From contig CAXXOK010000003.1 in the NCBI GenBank assembly GCA_963664595.2, positions 1 through 64,000 of the forward strand: DNA of 64,000 bases, written 5' to 3'. Both the position numbers and the translations under genes were made by a program. Source of the DNA: CAXXOK01 sp963664595. Lineage in GTDB: Bacteria; Bacillota; Clostridia; Christensenellales; Aristaeellaceae. Every line of letters starts with the position of its first letter. Within the stretch, counting starts at the first letter, position 1. Below are positions 9,380 to 18,267 of this stretch, in pieces. The notes beneath the pieces are model-generated. The model worked only from the letters and a program-made list of their open reading frames with translations. It did no database searches and was not told the DNA's origin.

Positions 9380-10327
9380 ATGGAAAACGCAACTGCGCCG
9401 AACGTTAAAATACAGAAAACGCCGCTGAGAACCAGAATCCTGAAATACAAGTGGTTTTACCTCATGTTTATCCCGGTTCTGGTTTTTGTGATCGTGTTCT
9501 ATTACACGCCGATGATCGGCATCCGGTTCGCCTTTACCAAGTATAACCTGATCAAGGATCCGGTTTTTGTGGGGTTGAAAAATTTCAACAGGCTTTTCTC
9601 TTTGCCTAATTTCTGGTCGGCCTTCTTCAACACGCTCAAGCTGAGTATCGGAAAGCTGCTGCTTAATACCGGCATCGCGGTCATCCTTTCGCTGCTTTTG
9701 CATGAAATAGAAAACCTGCGGGCCAAAAAACTGGCGCAGACCGTGATCTATCTGCCGCATTTCCTGTCGTGGGTGGTTGCGGCTTCCGTATTCCAAATGC
9801 TGCTGTCGCCGACGACGGCAGGCCTTTTAAACCAATTTCTGATCAAAATCGGCATCATCGACAAGAGTATCTATTTCTTGGGCAATTCCAAGTGGTGGAC
9901 GTCCGCCTATTACGTGATCAACGTCTGGAAGGACACCGGCTGGGGAACCGTGATCTTTATGGCGGCGCTCAGCGCGATTGATCCCGGCGTGTACGAAGCC
10001 GCCGCTATCGACGGCGCAGGCCGCTGGATGAAAATGCGGTATATTACCCTTCCGGCGATCTCCACCACCATCCTGACGGTGTTGATCCTGAACCTGGCCA
10101 AGGTTATGAATTTGTTTGAATCCGCGTTTGTGCTGCAAAACGACGCGGTTATGGATAAAGCGCAGGTATTGCAAACCTATATTTATTACCAGACCTTCAA
10201 CTCCGGCGGTATTCCCGATTATGGCTACACCACGGCTGTTGGTCTGTTTAAATCCATCGTGGGGATGGCGCTGGTGCTGATCTGCAACTACGCCAGTAAA
10301 AAAATCCGCGGCAGAGGCATTGTGTAG
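9380..10327 (+). CDS. ABC sugar transporter permease, LplB type
   Basis: The start at 9380 is preceded by GGAGGAGAAAGC; the open frame runs further upstream but that part has no ribosome site and is not membrane-like. The 315-residue protein has about six membrane helices, beginning with WFYLMFIPVLVFVIVFYY. It carries the EAA loop EAAAIDGAGRWMKMRYITLP, which docks the ATPase. It forms a heterodimer with the permease encoded 17 bases downstream. No ATPase gene is nearby, as is usual for LplB/YtcP systems, which borrow a shared MsmX-like ATPase. The family is clear; the sugar is not. Confidence 0.92.
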   Translation: MENATAPNVKIQKTPLRTRILKYKWFYLMFIPVLVFVIVFYYTPMIGIRFAFTKYNLIKDPVFVGLKNFNRLFSLPNFWSAFFNTLKLSIGKLLLNTGIAVILSLLLHEIENLRAKKLAQTVIYLPHFLSWVVAASVFQMLLSPTTAGLLNQFLIKIGIIDKSIYFLGNSKWWTSAYYVINVWKDTGWGTVIFMAALSAIDPGVYEAAAIDGAGRWMKMRYITLPAISTTILTVLILNLAKVMNLFESAFVLQNDAVMDKAQVLQTYIYYQTFNSGGIPDYGYTTAVGLFKSIVGMALVLICNYASKKIRGRGIV

Positions 10328-10344
10328 GAAAGGAGGAGAAGCCC

Positions 10345-11202
10345 ATGAAAACCGCCCCAAAACGTATCGGTAAGAAATTCAGTACCTTTCATCTTTTCAA
10401 CGGCATTTTCTTCGTGTTGTTTTCCTTGCTGATCCTCCTGCCCCTGTGGAAGGTGCTGGTGGACTCGTTTGACCTGACCACCGGCTACGGCATGAAGCTG
10501 CTGCCGGAGAAATTCGGCATTGCCGGGTATACCTCGGTATTTACCAATAAATCGCTCTATATTCCGCTGATCAACTCGGTAATTACCACCATGTCCGGCA
10601 CGCTGATGGGCCTGCTGCTGTCCACACTCGGCGCGTATGTGCTCATTCAGGAGGATATGCCGGGCCGCGGCCTGCTCGCCTTTGTGCTGCTGTTTACCAT
10701 GATCTTCAACGGCGGCATGATCCCCACCTACATCGTGCTGCGTAAGCTGGGGCTCACGAACACGCTCTGGTCGGTCATCCTGCTGCCCGCTATCAACATC
10801 TACAACCTGGTGCTGATGCGCAACTTTTTTGAGGGAATTCCCAAGAGCCTGTTCGAGTCCGCTACGCTGGACGGCTGCACGCCCATGCAGACGTTCATCC
10901 GCATCGTGCTGCCGCTGTCCAAGGCGGCGCTGGCCTCCATCGGCCTGCTGTTCGCGGTGGCGTATTGGAACGATTACACCAATTACAAGCTGTATATCAC
11001 CAAGGAGCTGCTTTACAACTTCCAGATGAAGCTGCGGTCGATTATGATGGGCTCCGATCTGCCGGCGGCCAATAGCGGCGCTGTGGAAAACACCGTGCAG
11101 AACGCGGCGGTGATCGTGGCAATCCTTCCGTTCATGATTCTCTACCCTTTCCTGCAGCGCTATTTCGTAACCGGCATCAATATGGGTGCGGTCAAGGAAT
11201 AA
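10345..11202 (+). CDS. ABC sugar transporter permease, YtcP/LplC type
   Basis: A 285-residue membrane protein with an N-terminal helix (GIFFVLFSLLILLPLWKVLVDS) and an EAA-loop equivalent ESATLDGCTPMQTFIRIVLP. It ends with the MGAVKE tail common to carbohydrate permeases of the CUT1 group. The AAAGGAGGAG site before the ATG is strong. It is the second half of the transport channel with the preceding permease and ends the operon, as the hairpin terminator at 11244 shows. Confidence 0.92.
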   Translation: MKTAPKRIGKKFSTFHLFNGIFFVLFSLLILLPLWKVLVDSFDLTTGYGMKLLPEKFGIAGYTSVFTNKSLYIPLINSVITTMSGTLMGLLLSTLGAYVLIQEDMPGRGLLAFVLLFTMIFNGGMIPTYIVLRKLGLTNTLWSVILLPAINIYNLVLMRNFFEGIPKSLFESATLDGCTPMQTFIRIVLPLSKAALASIGLLFAVAYWNDYTNYKLYITKELLYNFQMKLRSIMMGSDLPAANSGAVENTVQNAAVIVAILPFMILYPFLQRYFVTGINMGAVKE

Positions 11203-11243
11203 CGCAGCGCCGCTGCCCAAGCAGCGGGATGATGCGTTTGCCG

Positions 11244-11284
11244 ATAGCCTCCCTTCGCGCCGTGCGGCTGCGGGGGGAGGCTAT
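11244..11284 (+). terminator. hairpin after the ABC importer operon
   Basis: ATAGCCTCCC (11244-11253) pairs perfectly with GGGAGGCTAT (11275-11284), followed by TTAG rather than a long T-run. It sits 41 bases after the last permease stop. Confidence 0.7.
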
Positions 11285-11354
11285 TTAGAATACCGCTGGA
11301 AAAACGGGGCAGCTAACGCAGGAAATAATACCAACCCTGCAAGGCGAATACCGC

Positions 11355-11381
11355 TTGACAGCATCATACGGTTTGTATAAA
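11355..11381 (+). promoter_or_regulatory. promoter of the acyltransferase/symporter operon
   Basis: A consensus TTGACA (11355-11360) and a TATAAA box (11376-11381) are separated by 15 bases, a little shorter than ideal. The gene start lies 33 bases downstream. Confidence 0.55.
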
Positions 11382-11413
11382 ATGACAAAAATGCAACCGT
11401 TTTAGAGGTGCAA

Positions 11414-12838
11414 ATGAGAAGATCCAGACTGGTCGCCCAGCCCGTCATCGAAGCCCGGACACGGAAGCGCCTGGCGCCTTCCAAAATTTCCGGGCCGCTT
11501 GTTATTTTTGGCCGCTGGATCGTGCCGCTGTACCTGCGGGCCGCGCTGAAGTTTCGCGGTATCAGCCTGATGCGGCCGGAAACGCTGGTACAGGCGGTGA
11601 ATGAATTTCAGGCAAAGCGTACGCGCCTGATCCTTGCCTTCCGGCATCCGTACGGTGATGAACCGCAGCTGATGTTCTATGTGTTTGAAAACCTGCTGCC
11701 ACGCTGCGCCCGGCGGCTGGGGCAGCCGCTGCGGCACAGCGTGGGTATGCGGCCCATCCACGATTATGCGGTGTCCCTGTGGGGAGACGCGGTGATCCGC
11801 TTCATCCTGCCGCGCGTGGGCGCGCTGCCGATTTATCACAGCAAGCTGGATGGGGAGAGTCTTCACAATATCCGAAGCGTGATGCGGGATGGCAAAAGCC
11901 CATTGGGTCTGGCCCCCGAAGGCCAGATTTCCTATCACGCGGAAACGCTGCCCCGGATTGAGCAGGGCACGATTCGCATGGGGTTCTGGTGCGCGCGGGA
12001 TATTGAAAAGGCCAACCGGCCGGAGCATGTGATGGTGCTGCCGCTTTCCGTGCATTACCGGTACAACATCCGGGACGCGAAAAAGCTATGGCAATCGATG
12101 GCCAACATGGAACGGCTTTGCGGCATCAAACCGCAGCCAGGCCGCCCCACGGAGAAGACGCCCGAAACCCTGATCCCGAGAATAGATGCGCTGGAAAGCC
12201 GCCTGCTGGACATCACCGAAGCCTTCTACCAGACAACCTATGGCTACCGGCCAGCGGATACAACTGCCGAGGGAGCGGACGACGCGGACAGGCGGCATGA
12301 TCGCTGGATGGCACTGCTGCCGTTTGCCATCACGGTGGGGGAACATATTCTGGGGATCGAGCCGAAAAACGACGATACCGTGCAGCGGATGTATTTCGTG
12401 CGGCAGGCGGCGTGGGACCGCATCTATCCGGAAAACCCGGTGGAACAGCTGACTCCGCTGGAGGCCGCGCTGGCCGACCGCCGCGCGGGCGAGGCGTGGC
12501 ATGCCATGCGGCATATGGAGCTGGTGGACCTGATGAGCTACCATGACGCCGGATACCTGAACGTTGCGGAACCCTTCGGTACTTCTACCTTTGACCGGAT
12601 GGTGGAAACCGTTTATACGCTGGAGGATCTGACCTGCCGTCTGATGGGCGGCAACATTACCAACCGGCCCAACACCCTGCGCAAGCGCGCGGTGATCGTG
12701 CCCGGCGAACCCATGGATTTGACGGACATGCTGCCCGATTATCAGAAAAACGCCAGACAGACCGTGCAAACGCTGACCGACGCGCTTGCCAAACGCTTTA
12801 CAGACTGTATTGAGGTGTATCACAATGGACAACCATAA
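11414..12838 (+). CDS. acyltransferase of the PlsC-like (LPLAT) fold, large variant
   Basis: Start at 11414, with GAGGTG at 11405; 474 residues. The N-terminal half has LILAFRHPYGDEPQ, which places a His and an Asp where PlsC-type acyltransferases have HxxxxD (here with only three residues between), and GLAPEGQISYH, matching the substrate-binding PEG motif. Enzymes of this fold move acyl groups from acyl-CoA or acyl carrier protein to glycerolipids or sugars. The C-terminal 200 residues match nothing I recognise and make the protein nearly twice the usual length. The stop overlaps the next gene by 14 bases, so the two are translationally coupled. The specific reaction is not known. Confidence 0.6.
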   Translation: MRRSRLVAQPVIEARTRKRLAPSKISGPLVIFGRWIVPLYLRAALKFRGISLMRPETLVQAVNEFQAKRTRLILAFRHPYGDEPQLMFYVFENLLPRCARRLGQPLRHSVGMRPIHDYAVSLWGDAVIRFILPRVGALPIYHSKLDGESLHNIRSVMRDGKSPLGLAPEGQISYHAETLPRIEQGTIRMGFWCARDIEKANRPEHVMVLPLSVHYRYNIRDAKKLWQSMANMERLCGIKPQPGRPTEKTPETLIPRIDALESRLLDITEAFYQTTYGYRPADTTAEGADDADRRHDRWMALLPFAITVGEHILGIEPKNDDTVQRMYFVRQAAWDRIYPENPVEQLTPLEAALADRRAGEAWHAMRHMELVDLMSYHDAGYLNVAEPFGTSTFDRMVETVYTLEDLTCRLMGGNITNRPNTLRKRAVIVPGEPMDLTDMLPDYQKNARQTVQTLTDALAKRFTDCIEVYHNGQP

Positions 12839-14195
12839 GAGCGCGTCCGCCGCGGCCAAACCAACCGGCAAGCTGCCGCTGCGCGTGAAGCTCGGGTTTG
12901 GAATCGGCGATCTTGGGGGCAATCTGTTTTTTACGGCAATGGGGTTTTATACGCTGTACTACCTGACGGATGTCGTAGGCATCTCATCGGCGTTAGCCGG
13001 GGCGGCCATCCTGCTGGGTAAATTCTGGGATGCCTTTACCGACCCGATGATGGGGTATCTATCCGACCGCACAAAATCCCGGTGGGGGCGAAGGCGGCCG
13101 TATTTCCTTTTCGGCGCGCTGCCGCTGCTGCTGGCAAGCTGGTACTTTTTCTCCGCGCCGGATTTCGGCGGCTCGCAAACGCTGGGCTTTGTGTGGGTTA
13201 CGGTGGTACTCTGCCTGCTCAACACCGCGTATACGGTGGTCAACATTCCCTACGGGTCGCTGACCCCGGATTTAACCAAGAATTTTCAGGAGCGGACAAC
13301 CCTCAACGGCTACCGGTTCAGCTTTGCGGTGATCGGTACCATCCTTGGGGCCGGCATTGTGCTGCCGATTGTCGGCATCGCGGGTGATCCGCACAAAGGG
13401 TTTTCCATTGTGGGCCTGCTGTTTGGCGTGATTATGGCGGCAACCATTTTGGCGGTGTTTTTCAATGTAAGGGAATCTACGCCCGATCCGGCATCCAGGC
13501 CTAAGGAAAAGTTCTTCCCGACGTTTTTGGCCGTCTTTCATAATAAAACCTATATGAAGCTGGCTGTGGTATATACCATGAACCTGACGGGCCTCACGTT
13601 TGTGCAGACAATGCTGGTATATTACTTTAAGTATATCTACCAGAATGAGGATATGACGACGGTGGCGCTGCTGCTGCTGCTCGGTGTGGCCATGGTTTGC
13701 GTGCCGGTTTCCGTGCTGGTTGCCAGGCGACTGGGGAAGAAACGCACCTATCAGCTGGCCCTGCTGATCATCGCCATCGGCTGCCTGCTGATCTTCTTCT
13801 TTGCGCATACGCTCGGGATGAATTTCACGCTGGGTGTGATGGTGTTTGCGGGTATCGGTATCGGTTTTGGCTATGTGCCGCCCTTTGCCATGCTGCCGGA
13901 TGTGGTGGAGGTGGACGCCATCCGCACGAAGAACCGCAAGGAAGGCGCGTATTACGGAATGTGGACGTTCTTTTCCAAAATCGGCGTGGCGCTGGCCGCT
14001 GCGCTGGCGGGCCTGTTTATGGGCATGGCGGGCTTCGTGGCCAATGTGGCGGAGCAGACCAGCGCGACGATATTTACCATCCGGCTGCTGATCGGGCCTG
14101 TGCCCGCGCTGATCTTTATTATTGGCATTCTGCTGATTCACCGGTATGAGCTGGATGAAAAAACGTATAACCAAATCCTCGCGGCGAAGGAATAG
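12825..14195 (+). CDS. GPH-family sugar:cation symporter (MelB-like)
   Basis: The start at 12825 lies inside the end of the acyltransferase gene. The 456-residue protein has about twelve membrane helices. Near residue 60 it carries the signature DAFTDPMMGYLSDRTKSRWGRRRPYFL, which in MelB-type symporters binds the coupling cation and galactoside. A second marker, PDVVEVDAIRTKNRKEG, also belongs to this family. It would import a glycoside with Na+ or H+. Pairing with an acyltransferase is unusual. A strong terminator follows at 14221. Confidence 0.9.
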   Translation: MDNHKSASAAAKPTGKLPLRVKLGFGIGDLGGNLFFTAMGFYTLYYLTDVVGISSALAGAAILLGKFWDAFTDPMMGYLSDRTKSRWGRRRPYFLFGALPLLLASWYFFSAPDFGGSQTLGFVWVTVVLCLLNTAYTVVNIPYGSLTPDLTKNFQERTTLNGYRFSFAVIGTILGAGIVLPIVGIAGDPHKGFSIVGLLFGVIMAATILAVFFNVRESTPDPASRPKEKFFPTFLAVFHNKTYMKLAVVYTMNLTGLTFVQTMLVYYFKYIYQNEDMTTVALLLLLGVAMVCVPVSVLVARRLGKKRTYQLALLIIAIGCLLIFFFAHTLGMNFTLGVMVFAGIGIGFGYVPPFAMLPDVVEVDAIRTKNRKEGAYYGMWTFFSKIGVALAAALAGLFMGMAGFVANVAEQTSATIFTIRLLIGPVPALIFIIGILLIHRYELDEKTYNQILAAKE

Positions 14196-14220
14196 CCTAC
14201 GGCAGGGTTTTGCCGCTTGC

Positions 14221-14260
14221 AAAAGGACCGCTGCCGCCGGAGGGCGGCGGCGGTCCTTTT
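14221..14260 (+). terminator. strong hairpin terminator after the symporter
   Basis: AAAAGGACCG with its following GC-rich arm pairs with the GGCGGCGG-TCCTTTT arm, ending in a T-run. It works in either direction, but only the plus-strand gene is adjacent. Confidence 0.9.
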
Positions 14261-14706
14261 GACTTGCTCCAGGACATACAATACAGTTGCACGCCTGATC
14301 CCTGTGCGAACCTTTGCGGGGAATTGCCAAAGGCCGTCCTATCTGATACAATTGAAAAAACATGGCTCCGGTTGAAAATTGCACGATGACTCATACTACC
14401 TACAGGCTGCGCGGTTCGTTGTGTTCCGGTATGTTTACGCCGGTTTCCGCTTGACAATCCAATAGAACCGACTTCTCTCATACCGTATGACGGAGAACCG
14501 ATACGGATTTCGGTCTGCCGCGCCACGGCTTTCGCTGTGTTTTGTCTGCCGGCAGCATCGGAGATACTGGATGCGGCTTTGCTGTATCCGCGTTTTCGCT
14601 TTCCGGCTGTGCGCAAAATCGGGAAACCCATCCCGCGGGCAGAACCGGGATTTACAGTACCAAGGGCGGCCGTTTTCTATCACTGGCTGCAAAGAGGGAG
14701 GGCAGA
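14261..14706. other. intergenic region without a recognised gene
   Basis: About 450 bases between the symporter terminator and the first SHOCT gene. Open frames exist on both strands, but they have no ribosome sites and read as arginine- and serine-rich noise. A TTGACA-like box at 14452-14457 has no good -10 at the right distance. I see no RNA gene. Confidence 0.5.
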
Positions 14707-15486
14707 ATGAAGTCGTCTGATTATGTAATGATCCTGATACAAATTGCGGTGTATGTTTTGATCGCAGCTTTGATCCTGAGGGGGATCAAAACCCGCCGGA
14801 AAAGAAAAGAAGCGGAGGCGGCCGCCGCGGCAGCGAATAAGAAAAAAGAAACGCTGTTTGACATTGCGCTGATGGAACAGGGATTCGTCATCGACAAGAG
14901 AGTGGTTTATGGGAATTATGCTCTGTATCTGGATAATGACCATAAACAGTGGTGCTTGAAAAAAACCGGGGATCTGTCCCCGACGGTCTACCGGTTTTCG
15001 GATCTGCGGGCGTTTACCCTGAATGATAACGGGGAAGTGATTGTTTCGAGGGATACCACAGGGATGATCGTTGGCGCCCTGATGTTTGGCGTGATCGGCG
15101 CGGTGATCGGTGCCAACCGGACCGAAACCGATACCTGCAGCAAGCTGGAAATCCATATGGAGGTAGCCGGGGCTGATTCGGGTATGGATGTGGTTTTGAT
15201 CGGCGGGCCAACGGCGAGATACACGGACAAATACAAAGAAGCGGTAGAAGCGGCGCAGAAAATGATGGCGTCGTTTGCCTATATGCAGGATGATCCGGAC
15301 AACGGCCCAAAACCGCAGCGCCTGGAGACGGAAGACAAACAGGAGGCGGACCCGGGTGCCGTTTTACCCGCCGAGGGGGAAGATATTGTTGAAAAAATGC
15401 GGCAGCTGGAGGAACAAAAGGCGAACGGAACCATCAGTGAAAAGGACTATGAAATTCAAAGAGGGATCCTGCTCCGTCGCATCTGA
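14707..15486 (+). CDS. membrane-anchored SHOCT-domain protein
   Basis: Start at 14707, after GGGAGGGCAG. The 259-residue product has one N-terminal membrane helix (MILIQIAVYVLIAALIL), a basic stretch and a cytoplasmic middle domain. It ends in a SHOCT domain (EKMRQLEEQKANGTISEKDYEIQRGILL), a short helical oligomerisation module. A glycine-rich hydrophobic stretch, GMIVGALMFGVIGAVIG, near residue 120 may be a second membrane hairpin. The gene 51 bases downstream is a diverged copy of it. Function unknown; such proteins are often tied to membrane stress or secretion. Confidence 0.75.
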   Translation: MKSSDYVMILIQIAVYVLIAALILRGIKTRRKRKEAEAAAAAANKKKETLFDIALMEQGFVIDKRVVYGNYALYLDNDHKQWCLKKTGDLSPTVYRFSDLRAFTLNDNGEVIVSRDTTGMIVGALMFGVIGAVIGANRTETDTCSKLEIHMEVAGADSGMDVVLIGGPTARYTDKYKEAVEAAQKMMASFAYMQDDPDNGPKPQRLETEDKQEADPGAVLPAEGEDIVEKMRQLEEQKANGTISEKDYEIQRGILLRRI

Positions 15487-15537
15487 TGAAAAGCTTAGGG
15501 AAACGTTCATCCTGGGGACTGTCATAAGGAGGGAACC

Positions 15538-16275
15538 ATGACCGTACTGTTGATTGCCGGAAGTGTGATCGTCGGCGTGATTGTGCTGATCGTTCTCTAC
15601 GCTTTCGTGATGTTGGCCCGGGTCAAGGGGAATGAAAAAGCAGAAAAAAGGTTTGAAAGCGAGCTGGAAAGCCAGGGATTTATCATCGATAGCAAGATCA
15701 ACTTCTGGGTGTACGCTCTTTATACGGATACCGTGCATCGGCTGTGGAGCGTGAAAGAGAACAATGTCTCCGCCGCCCAAACATACGCAAACAGCGCTCT
15801 TTTGGAATTCAAGGTGGTTGATAATGGAAAGCTCTGCGTACAGGGCAGGGCAGGCGGCGCCCTGACGGGAACCCTTGACTGCGGCGAGGCCGACGGGGCG
15901 GAGCAGACCTTCTGCAATGATTTACGGATTATTCTCGGGATCGGGGACAAACAACCCATTTCCATCATCCTGATCAAGGACAATATGCTCCGCAGTTCAA
16001 GCGTCTACCATGATACGGCTGCCAAGGCGCAGCAGATGGTGGATGCGCTGGCGGGCATTATGGGCATTCGGCTGGATCCTGAGGCGGAGGAAATCCGCCG
16101 CGCGATCGCGGCTGCGCAAAGCAATACGGAGCCTGTGCAGGAAAAGGAGAACGCAAGGGAAAGGGGACGGGAGGTAAAGGAAAGAATGGAGCAGCTCGAG
16201 AAACTCAGGGACAGCGGCTTGATCAGCGAGAATGAATACAACGAGAAAAAAGCCGAGCTGCTGGGAAGGCTGTAA
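15538..16275 (+). CDS. SHOCT-domain membrane protein, paralogue of the preceding gene
   Basis: A 245-residue protein with the same layout: N-terminal helix (LLIAGSVIVGVIVLIVLYAFVML), a middle domain sharing the pattern QGF-I-D-----YALY-D with its neighbour, and a C-terminal SHOCT (ERMEQLEKLRDSGLISENEYNEKKAELLGRL). The ribosome site is AAGGAGGG. It lacks the glycine-rich second hydrophobic stretch of its neighbour. The pair looks like a tandem duplication that has diverged. Function unknown. Confidence 0.75.
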   Translation: MTVLLIAGSVIVGVIVLIVLYAFVMLARVKGNEKAEKRFESELESQGFIIDSKINFWVYALYTDTVHRLWSVKENNVSAAQTYANSALLEFKVVDNGKLCVQGRAGGALTGTLDCGEADGAEQTFCNDLRIILGIGDKQPISIILIKDNMLRSSSVYHDTAAKAQQMVDALAGIMGIRLDPEAEEIRRAIAAAQSNTEPVQEKENARERGREVKERMEQLEKLRDSGLISENEYNEKKAELLGRL

Positions 16276-16639
16276 ACCGCGAACCGCAGAAATGCGCTTC
16301 TTCTTTGTTTCATCCTTTGCTGTTTTGGTTATGCTTTATTTGAGTACGCCAAAGTAAGACCAGCCGTATCTGTGGCTAGGGTGGTGTGCCTGACGCCGGT
16401 TTATCTGCCAGAAACGTATGATTGCCGCATACGTTCCCCATGGAATCGTTTGGTTTCTATAGGCACAGCTGTGTTCACTGACCTTCGAAACTGTACAGCA
16501 AAGACCGGATCATGGTAAAATATTATAAAAGGCGGGCGCACCGCATGCTAAACCGGACGCAGGCGCGGCGCGGCCGTTTCTGCGGCGATCCGCTTTGCCG
16601 GAAACCGCGCGCGGAACCGCAATAAAAAACGGGAGTGGT
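16276..16639. other. intergenic region without a recognised gene
   Basis: About 360 bases with no ribosome-site-linked open frame. A -10-like TATTAT stretch occurs near 16521, about 120 bases before the flavin reductase, without a clear -35. Confidence 0.45.
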
Positions 16640-17152
16640 ATGAAGATGAGCTATCGGGAAGTGGATATCGCAGCCTACGCGCTGAAGCCGTTTGAGGCGA
16701 TCGGGGAAAAATGGACGCTGATCACCGCGCAGAAGGACGGCGTGGTCAACACGATGACGGCGAGCTGGGGCAGCATCGGCGTGCTCTGGTCCAAGAACGT
16801 GATGACCGTCTACATCCGCCCGCAGCGGTATACAAGGGAATTTGCCGACGCGAGCGATTATTTTACAGTCACGCTGTTTGATGGCCACAAAAAGGAGCTG
16901 GGCGTGCTGGGAACGAAGTCCGGCCGGGACGGGGATAAAATCGCGGAGGTCGGCTTCCATGTGGAGATGGTCGCCGGTCAGCCTACCTTCCGGGAAGGCA
17001 AAACGGCGATCGTGTGCAAAAAGCTCTACCGTGGGCGGCTTCAGCCGGAGAATTTTGAGACAGCGGCCATTGTGGACAGCTGTTATCCGAACCAGGACTT
17101 CCACTATGTTTACGTGGGCGAGATTGTGGGAATTTTTGAAAACGAAGGATAA
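16640..17152 (+). CDS. flavin reductase-like FMN-binding split-barrel protein
   Basis: About 170 residues. The ATG at 16640 follows GGGAG by only four bases, and the second ATG at 16646 has better spacing and may be the true start. The sequence WTLITAQKDGVVNTMTASWGSIGVLW is the FMN-binding strand-loop of the flavin reductase/FlaRed family, and RPQRYTREF is a further family mark. Such proteins bind FMN and pass electrons from NAD(P)H to a partner. The aldo/keto reductase gene 65 bases on may be co-transcribed. The exact substrate is unknown. Confidence 0.85.
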   Translation: MKMSYREVDIAAYALKPFEAIGEKWTLITAQKDGVVNTMTASWGSIGVLWSKNVMTVYIRPQRYTREFADASDYFTVTLFDGHKKELGVLGTKSGRDGDKIAEVGFHVEMVAGQPTFREGKTAIVCKKLYRGRLQPENFETAAIVDSCYPNQDFHYVYVGEIVGIFENEG

Positions 17153-17217
17153 CGCCATCCGGGCGGCGCTTTTGCTTTGCAATACCATCTGTGGCAGAAG
17201 CGGAAGGAGGAACCCGA

Positions 17218-18070
17218 ATGTTTTACAACAAGCTTGGCAAGACTGATCTCAGGGTCGGCGCCGTGGCGTTTGCGGGCATCGTGAATAAGGACGAAACGCC
17301 GGAGGACGCCATCCGCTATACCGCGTATGCCGTCGGCGCGGGAGTGAATTATTTCGACGTAGCCCCGTCCTACGGCAATGCGGAGGAACGGCTGGCCGAT
17401 GCGCTGCTGCCGTTTCGCGGGGAGGTTTACCTTGCCTGCAAAACCCAGCAGCGGGACGCGGCGAGCTCCCGTGAGGAGTTGCTGTCGTCTCTCAAACGGC
17501 TGAAAACAGATCATTTTGATGTGTATCAGCTCCACGCGATGACCACGCCGGAGGATTTGGAACGCGTATTTGCCCCAAACGGTGCGATTGAAACCCTGCG
17601 CTGGGCCCGCGAGGAGGGGCTGATCCGCTATTGCGGCTTTTCGGCGCACAGTGAGGAAATCGCCCTGCAATGCCTGGAACGATTTGAGTTTGATACGGTG
17701 CTCTTTCCCATGAACTGGGCGATGGGCCTTACCTCTGGCTGGGGCGACCGTTTGTCCGAGGTTGTCCGGCAGAAGGGAATCGGCCTGATCGCCATGAAAA
17801 CGCTGATCGAGCGCAAATGGCGGGAGGGCGAGGCGCATACTTTTCCCAAAAGCTGGTGCAAGCCCATCTGGGATAACGAGCCGCTGGCGGTAGCCGCGAT
17901 GAAATACGCCTTTGATAAGGGCGCGGGCATGCTGGTACCACCGGGCAACTTCACCCATCAGCGCTTCATGCTGGAGCACATCGACCAGTGCAAAGACCCC
18001 GCTTTCGGCGGAGGAGCTGGCACTGCTGCGCACCGTGGCGGACAGCGTGAAGGACGAAACGATTTTTTAA
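17218..18070 (+). CDS. aldo/keto reductase, with a one-base frameshift near the 3' end
   Basis: Start at 17218, after AAGGAGG. The TIM-barrel reductase shows the catalytic Asp and Tyr (NYFDVAPSYGNAEERL), the Lys (LACKTQ) and the His (YQLHA) of the family. It reduces aldehydes or ketones with NAD(P)H. As read, the frame runs to 18153 with a low-complexity tail. Removing one C from the CCCC run at 17997-18000 restores a normal ending (SAEELALLRTVADSVKDETIF) with a stop at 18068-18070. The break is therefore a mutation or a base-calling error, and I give the restored end. Confidence 0.85.
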
Positions 18071-18190
18071 CCGGTCGCGGCCCATGGCCGCGACCCAGGC
18101 TGAACACTGCCGAAAACAACGCGGGTAAATTGGGCACTGCAATTGAGCGATAGCCCTACGGCCTTGTACGGGCAACGGAACAGAGCAAAG

Positions 18191-18227
18191 AAAAACCTTC
18201 TGCGGCATCGTGGCGCAGAAGGTTTTT
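18191..18227. terminator. bidirectional terminator between the aldo/keto reductase and recQ
   Basis: AAAAACCTTCTGCG (18191-18204) pairs with CGCAGAAGGTTTTT (18214-18227), with A- and T-runs on both sides, so it can stop both converging transcripts. A further perfect hairpin, GGTCGCGGCC with GGCCGCGACC, stands at 18073-18095 just after the restored reductase stop. Confidence 0.88.
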
Positions 18228-18267
18228 TCATGGCTTTGGCTCAAACAAGGAGATGCTTTCCGCAGGG

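Noticed and set aside
7486..9450. 654-codon open frame on the minus strand opposite the sugar-binding protein
   Set aside because: It is the shadow of a clear signal-peptide binding protein; GC-rich codons of the real gene leave the opposite frame free of stops.
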